Source: Candidatus Thorarchaeota archaeon | GTDB lineage: Archaea; Asgardarchaeota; Thorarchaeia; Thorarchaeales; Thorarchaeaceae | Length of the DNA: 6,355 nucleotides | Direction: 5' to 3' | NCBI GenBank assembly: GCA_013138615.1 | Contig: WTCK01000259.1 | Coordinates: 1-6,355 of the forward strand | Shown here: positions 4,044 to 6,355 of the stretch, piece by piece | Numbering within the stretch: the stretch's first letter is position 1 | How the letters are laid out: each line of letters begins with the position of its first letter | The notes under the pieces: model-generated | Told to the model about the DNA's origin: nothing | The model's input: only the letters and a program-made list of their open reading frames with translations | Databases searched by the model: none | Translations under genes and position numbers: made by a program

Positions 4044-6008
4044 TTACTCGTGAGCAGAGAGATATTCCTCAATCATTGCTGAAATCTGCCCATCTGTGTA
4101 GTGCTGTGAAGTTATCGCACCGCTAGGACAGGTGGACGTACAGGTTCCGCACCCCTTGCACAGGGCTGGGTTGACCTCGGCACGGTCACGATCATTCATT
4201 GTGATGGCACTGTAGGGGCAAATGGAAATGCATACTTGGCAACCAGAACACTTGTCCTCATCCACAACGGAGTAGTACGGCTCGATACTGATTTTGCCCT
4301 TGCCCATAAGTCCCATCGCACCAGCTGCGGCGGCTTTTGCCTGAGCCACGGTATCCGGAATATCCTTTGGCCCCTGTGCCATTCCCGCCACAAAAATACC
4401 GTCATTGAATGAATCCACGGGCCTGAGCTTGGGGTGTGCTTCCATCAGAAAACCATCTGGTGATTGGCTCAAGCCAAGAATATGTGAAACCTGTTTCGCT
4501 GCCTCGGGAGCTACCACTCCAGTTGATAGCACAACAAGATCCACATCACTAATTTTCACTGGCTTACCCAGAAGCGTGTCTTCTCCTCTTACGGTGAGGA
4601 GGTGTGTTTCACTGTCCTCCAGAATCTCGCCCACTCGACCTCTGATAAACGCAACTCCAGCAGAGGCGGTGGACTCGTAAAATTCCTCGTAGCCCTTACC
4701 GAACGTCCTAAGGTCAATGTAGAATATGTAAATGTCAGCACCTGTCTTGTCTCTAATCATTCTGGCCTGTTTGATAGCTGTCATGCAGCATATGCGTGAG
4801 CAGTACTTGTTCGTGCGTTCATCTCGACTTCCTACGCACTGTATGTACACGATTCTTTTTGCTTCTTTCAAATCATGCGGCCGTACAACATGACCTTGGG
4901 TCGGACCGGCTGAGCTCAGCATCCGTTCAACTTCAGCGAGATTGACAACATTCGGGAATACACTATAGCCGTACTCCTCCTTCTGAGACGCGTCGAATAC
5001 ATCAAAACCGGTAGCAACGATGATTGTACCCACATCAATTCTAATCAATTTCTCTTGGTCATCATAGTCGATTGCGCCTGCTTCGCATGCCAATTTGCAT
5101 TTGCCGCAACGGACGGCGTCAACACCTAGACAGTTATCCATATCGAGAAGGTATGCTGAAGGCACTGCCTGGGCGAACGGGACATAGATTGCCTTGCGGA
5201 ATGAGAGGTTATGCTCAAACTCAGCTGGAACATCCACTGGACAGACGAGTGAACAATCACCGCAAGAGGTACAAATTTCCAGGTCAACATACCGCGGCCT
5301 CTGTCGAATCGTCACTTCGAAGTTGCCAACGAAGCCGTCAACTTTGTCGACCTCAGCCATGGTTATCAACTCGATGTTAGGATGCGATCCCACCTCAGCC
5401 ATTCGCGGTGTGAGAATGCAAGAGGAACAATCCAGGGTTGGAAAGGTCTTATCCCACTGAGCCATGTGCCCGCCGATGGTAGGTTCCTTCTCAACCAGAT
5501 AAACCTTGAAGCCTGCATCCCCGAGGTCCAGAGCTGCAGATATGCCTGCTATGCCTGCGCCCACGATTAGTGTGGATTTCAGGATAGACACCTCAGATTC
5601 CTCTAGAGGTTCGAGGAGCTTTGCTCTTGCAATAGACATTCGTACCAGGTCTATTGCTTTATCTGTAGCAGCCTCGTGATCATCCGAGTGGATCCAGCTA
5701 CAATGTTCACGGATGTTAGCTTGTTCGAAAACATACGGTGACAGTCCTGCCTCGCGCATGGCGTTCCTGAAAGTAGTTTCGTGCATCCTTGGTGAGCAAG
5801 CTGCAATGACAATTCCATCAAGTCGGAGTTCCTTTATCTTATCCCTGAGTATCTGCTGTCCTGGTTTGGAGCAGACATACTTGTAGTCTTCTACATGTGC
5901 CACTCCATCGATATCTTTGACAGCTTCCATAACGCGGTCGATATCCACTACACCAGCAATGTTTGATCCACAATGACAGATGAATACTCCAATTCTTCTC
6001 TCGGGCAT
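4044..6008 (-). CDS. hdrA: HdrA-type heterodisulfide reductase subunit A (FAD, iron-sulfur)
   Basis: HdrA is the flavin-containing subunit that bifurcates or relays electrons between a hydrogenase or formate dehydrogenase, ferredoxin and the HdrBC disulfide-reducing part, in a cytosolic complex. The 654 aa match normal family length. The N-terminal iron-sulfur domain (1-~135) has CHCGSNIAGVVD (Cys11, 13), YVCSKPGQ (Cys46) and ACSPRMHE (Cys71). The thioredoxin-reductase-like FAD domain has VGAGIAGISAA (149-159) and LDCSSCILTPRM (Cys194, 197). An inserted ferredoxin domain has Cys246/249/252/256 and Cys293/301/304/308. The atypical cluster motif is Cys391, 403, 407, 408. A flavin motif GMAQGPKDIPDTVAQAKAAA (542-561) precedes a C-terminal two-cluster ferredoxin (Cys587/590/593/597 and 617/620/623/627). 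The start is ATG at 6008 with GAGGAG (6020-6015) 6 nt upstream. There is no in-frame stop or frameshift. hdrB and hdrC are not adjacent; the partner downstream is mobA-like. Whether CoM-S-S-CoB is the substrate is unknown, since many non-methanogens carry HdrA. Confidence 0.97.
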   Translation of the reverse strand: MPERRIGVFICHCGSNIAGVVDIDRVMEAVKDIDGVAHVEDYKYVCSKPGQQILRDKIKELRLDGIVIAACSPRMHETTFRNAMREAGLSPYVFEQANIREHCSWIHSDDHEAATDKAIDLVRMSIARAKLLEPLEESEVSILKSTLIVGAGIAGISAALDLGDAGFKVYLVEKEPTIGGHMAQWDKTFPTLDCSSCILTPRMAEVGSHPNIELITMAEVDKVDGFVGNFEVTIRQRPRYVDLEICTSCGDCSLVCPVDVPAEFEHNLSFRKAIYVPFAQAVPSAYLLDMDNCLGVDAVRCGKCKLACEAGAIDYDDQEKLIRIDVGTIIVATGFDVFDASQKEEYGYSVFPNVVNLAEVERMLSSAGPTQGHVVRPHDLKEAKRIVYIQCVGSRDERTNKYCSRICCMTAIKQARMIRDKTGADIYIFYIDLRTFGKGYEEFYESTASAGVAFIRGRVGEILEDSETHLLTVRGEDTLLGKPVKISDVDLVVLSTGVVAPEAAKQVSHILGLSQSPDGFLMEAHPKLRPVDSFNDGIFVAGMAQGPKDIPDTVAQAKAAAAGAMGLMGKGKISIEPYYSVVDEDKCSGCQVCISICPYSAITMNDRDRAEVNPALCKGCGTCTSTCPSGAITSQHYTDGQISAMIEEYLSAHE

Positions 6009-6024
6009 TCTATTCTCCTCGTGT

Positions 6025-6034
6025 GACGCGCGTC
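6025..6034. repeat. 10-bp palindrome in the hdrA leader
   Basis: GACGCGCGTC is perfectly self-complementary and lies five bases upstream of the hdrA ribosome binding site (minus strand). Its GC-rich composition stands out from the flanks. It could be a regulator site, but it is short and occurs once. Confidence 0.35.
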
Positions 6035-6082
6035 GTCTTGGGGGCTGTAAGACTAGGCTCTCTCCAGCGTTTTCGAAAGGCC

Positions 6083-6089
6083 TAATAAA
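6083..6089 (-). promoter_or_regulatory. Probable hdrA TATA box
   Basis: On the minus strand the sequence reads TTTATTA (6089-6083). Transcription would start near 6061, leaving an hdrA leader of about 50 nt that contains the GAGGAG ribosome binding site and the GACGCGCGTC palindrome. The assignment is by motif and spacing only. Confidence 0.45.
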
Positions 6090-6125
6090 GGATTGCGGGT
6101 TGCGGAATGAAATCGCAGCTCGTTA

Positions 6126-6165
6126 TTTTTGAAATCAAATGTGTACCTTTGTTCTATTTCAAAGA
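6126..6165. repeat. Inverted repeat with 8-bp perfect arms
   Basis: TTTGAAAT (6128-6135) and ATTTCAAA (6156-6163) are exact reverse complements around 20 bases. A T-G wobble and a T-A pair extend the stem to 6126 and 6165. Inside the loop CAAA (6136-6139) can pair with TTTG (6148-6151), giving a stacked second stem with a one-sided bulge. It may be an operator for either divergent gene or an RNA hairpin. Confidence 0.5.
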
Positions 6166-6271
6166 ATGCTGGACTTATCGTAGATGTGCTGGCGGTAGTC
6201 GATGTGAGATTGTACATCCACTTGGACAAGGATTATGTGGTCACAGCATAGTAGGTGTCATTCACCAAAAC

Positions 6272-6280
6272 GATAAAAAG
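6272..6280 (+). promoter_or_regulatory. TATA-like box of the rightward gene
   Basis: GATAAAAAG is AT-rich and lies about 25 bp before a likely transcription start near 6300. That would give the gene at 6322 a leader of about 20 nt including its GGAGG. Confidence 0.4.
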
Positions 6281-6309
6281 TAAGATTCGACGCCAACCTC
6301 TTACCTCTT

Positions 6310-6314
6310 GGAGG
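6310..6314 (+). promoter_or_regulatory. Strong ribosome binding site
   Basis: GGAGG lies 7 nt before the ATG at 6322. It is the best Shine-Dalgarno match in the window and marks the start of the partial last gene. Confidence 0.7.
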
Positions 6315-6321
6315 AATTGAA

Positions 6322-6355
6322 ATGCCCGGTAAGGTTTGGAGCTATATCACAGACA
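6322..6355 (+). CDS. Start of an unidentified gene, cut by the window end
   Basis: Only the first 11 codons are present (MPGKVWSYITD). The ATG is preceded by GGAGG with 7 nt spacing and a TATA-like box about 45 bp upstream, so a real gene start is likely. It is divergent from hdrA. The fragment is too short to name a family. Confidence 0.6.
   Translation, partial: MPGKVWSYITD

Larger units (their letters stand above)
6009..6321. other. Intergenic region between divergent hdrA and the last gene
   Basis: This 313-bp gap carries the hdrA leader and promoter on its left, an inverted repeat near 6126-6165, and a TATA-like box and ribosome binding site for the rightward gene at its right end. I find no tRNA or other structured RNA I can name. 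One 36-codon GTG-started frame (6141-6251, +) is open but lacks a ribosome binding site and is not called. Confidence 0.6.

Noticed and set aside
3668..4126. Plus-strand open frames of 70-73 codons opposite the mobA-like gene and the hdrA end
   Set aside because: They overlap confident minus-strand genes and the gap between them, and show no protein-family features.
4405..4799. Plus-strand open frames of 65-91 codons opposite hdrA
   Set aside because: Antisense shadows of hdrA with no ribosome binding site or recognisable domain.
5072..5570. Plus-strand open frames of 62-102 codons opposite hdrA
   Set aside because: They lie wholly antisense to an intact, motif-rich hdrA and their translations are low-quality shadows rich in Arg, Cys and Ser.
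4044..6008. Possible selenocysteine codon in hdrA, as in some methanogen and Asgard HdrA proteins
   Set aside because: The frame has no internal TGA; the expected positions are cysteines and the gene ends in TAA.
6111..6251. Short open frame on the plus strand between hdrA and the last gene (GTG at 6141, 36 codons)
   Set aside because: It has no ribosome binding site, overlaps the inverted repeat and shows no family pattern. Length is within chance for an intergenic region.
1..6355. CRISPR arrays, insertion sequences, tRNA or rRNA genes
   Set aside because: No regularly spaced repeats, transposase motifs, long terminal inverted repeats or tRNA/rRNA-like segments were seen by reading both strands.

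Overview
The window is almost certainly archaeal. The evidence is an HdrA-type heterodisulfide reductase subunit, a DUF211 protein (a family known essentially from archaea), a HypD with the archaeal-style CGTHEHT motif, TATA-like boxes with purine-rich upstream flanks about 25 bp before likely transcription starts, and probable TTG and GTG start codons. The gene mix fits an anaerobe that uses [NiFe]-hydrogenase, heterodisulfide reductase and molybdopterin chemistry. Roughly balanced base composition and a cyclin-fold-like protein would suit an Asgard-type (for example Thorarchaeota-like) or related uncultured lineage, but I cannot fix the lineage from this sequence alone.

Layout, left to right. 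37-609 (+) is a coiled-coil protein of unknown function. 729-1352 (+) is a protein with a probable single cyclin/TFB-like helical repeat. It ends tail to tail with a DUF211 protein (1349-1651, -), and the two genes share a CTAG in which both strands read a TAG stop. A region of about 100-160 bp with a 16-bp inverted repeat and a TATA-like core then separates DUF211 from a divergently oriented small protein with a possible helix-turn-helix end (1810-2208, +). 2288-3367 (+) is hypD, for [NiFe]-hydrogenase maturation. It overlaps by 4 nt, tail to tail, with a MobA-like nucleotidyltransferase (3364-3993, -). That gene follows hdrA (4044-6008, -) at a short distance and is probably its operon partner. 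The last ~350 bp hold the hdrA promoter region, an unexplained 8-bp-arm inverted repeat, and the first 11 codons of a divergent gene with a strong ribosome binding site (6322 onward, +).

How the genes fit together. HypD helps build the Fe(CN)2CO group of [NiFe]-hydrogenases. HdrA is the flavin and iron-sulfur hub that, in known systems, couples hydrogenase (MvhAGD) or formate dehydrogenase to ferredoxin and disulfide reduction. A MobA-like enzyme would make the dinucleotide form of molybdopterin used by formate or formylmethanofuran dehydrogenases. The right half therefore looks like a redox-cofactor neighbourhood. The partner genes (hdrB, hdrC, mvhD, hydrogenase or dehydrogenase subunits, other hyp genes) are not in the window. 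The left half consists of small proteins of unknown or regulatory character.

I see no mobile element, CRISPR array, tRNA or rRNA, and no clear novel multi-gene system. The points most worth a second look are the cyclin-like protein, the operator-like repeats near DUF211, the orphan hdrA-mobA pair, the two 4-nt convergent stop overlaps and the intergenic inverted repeat before the last gene.
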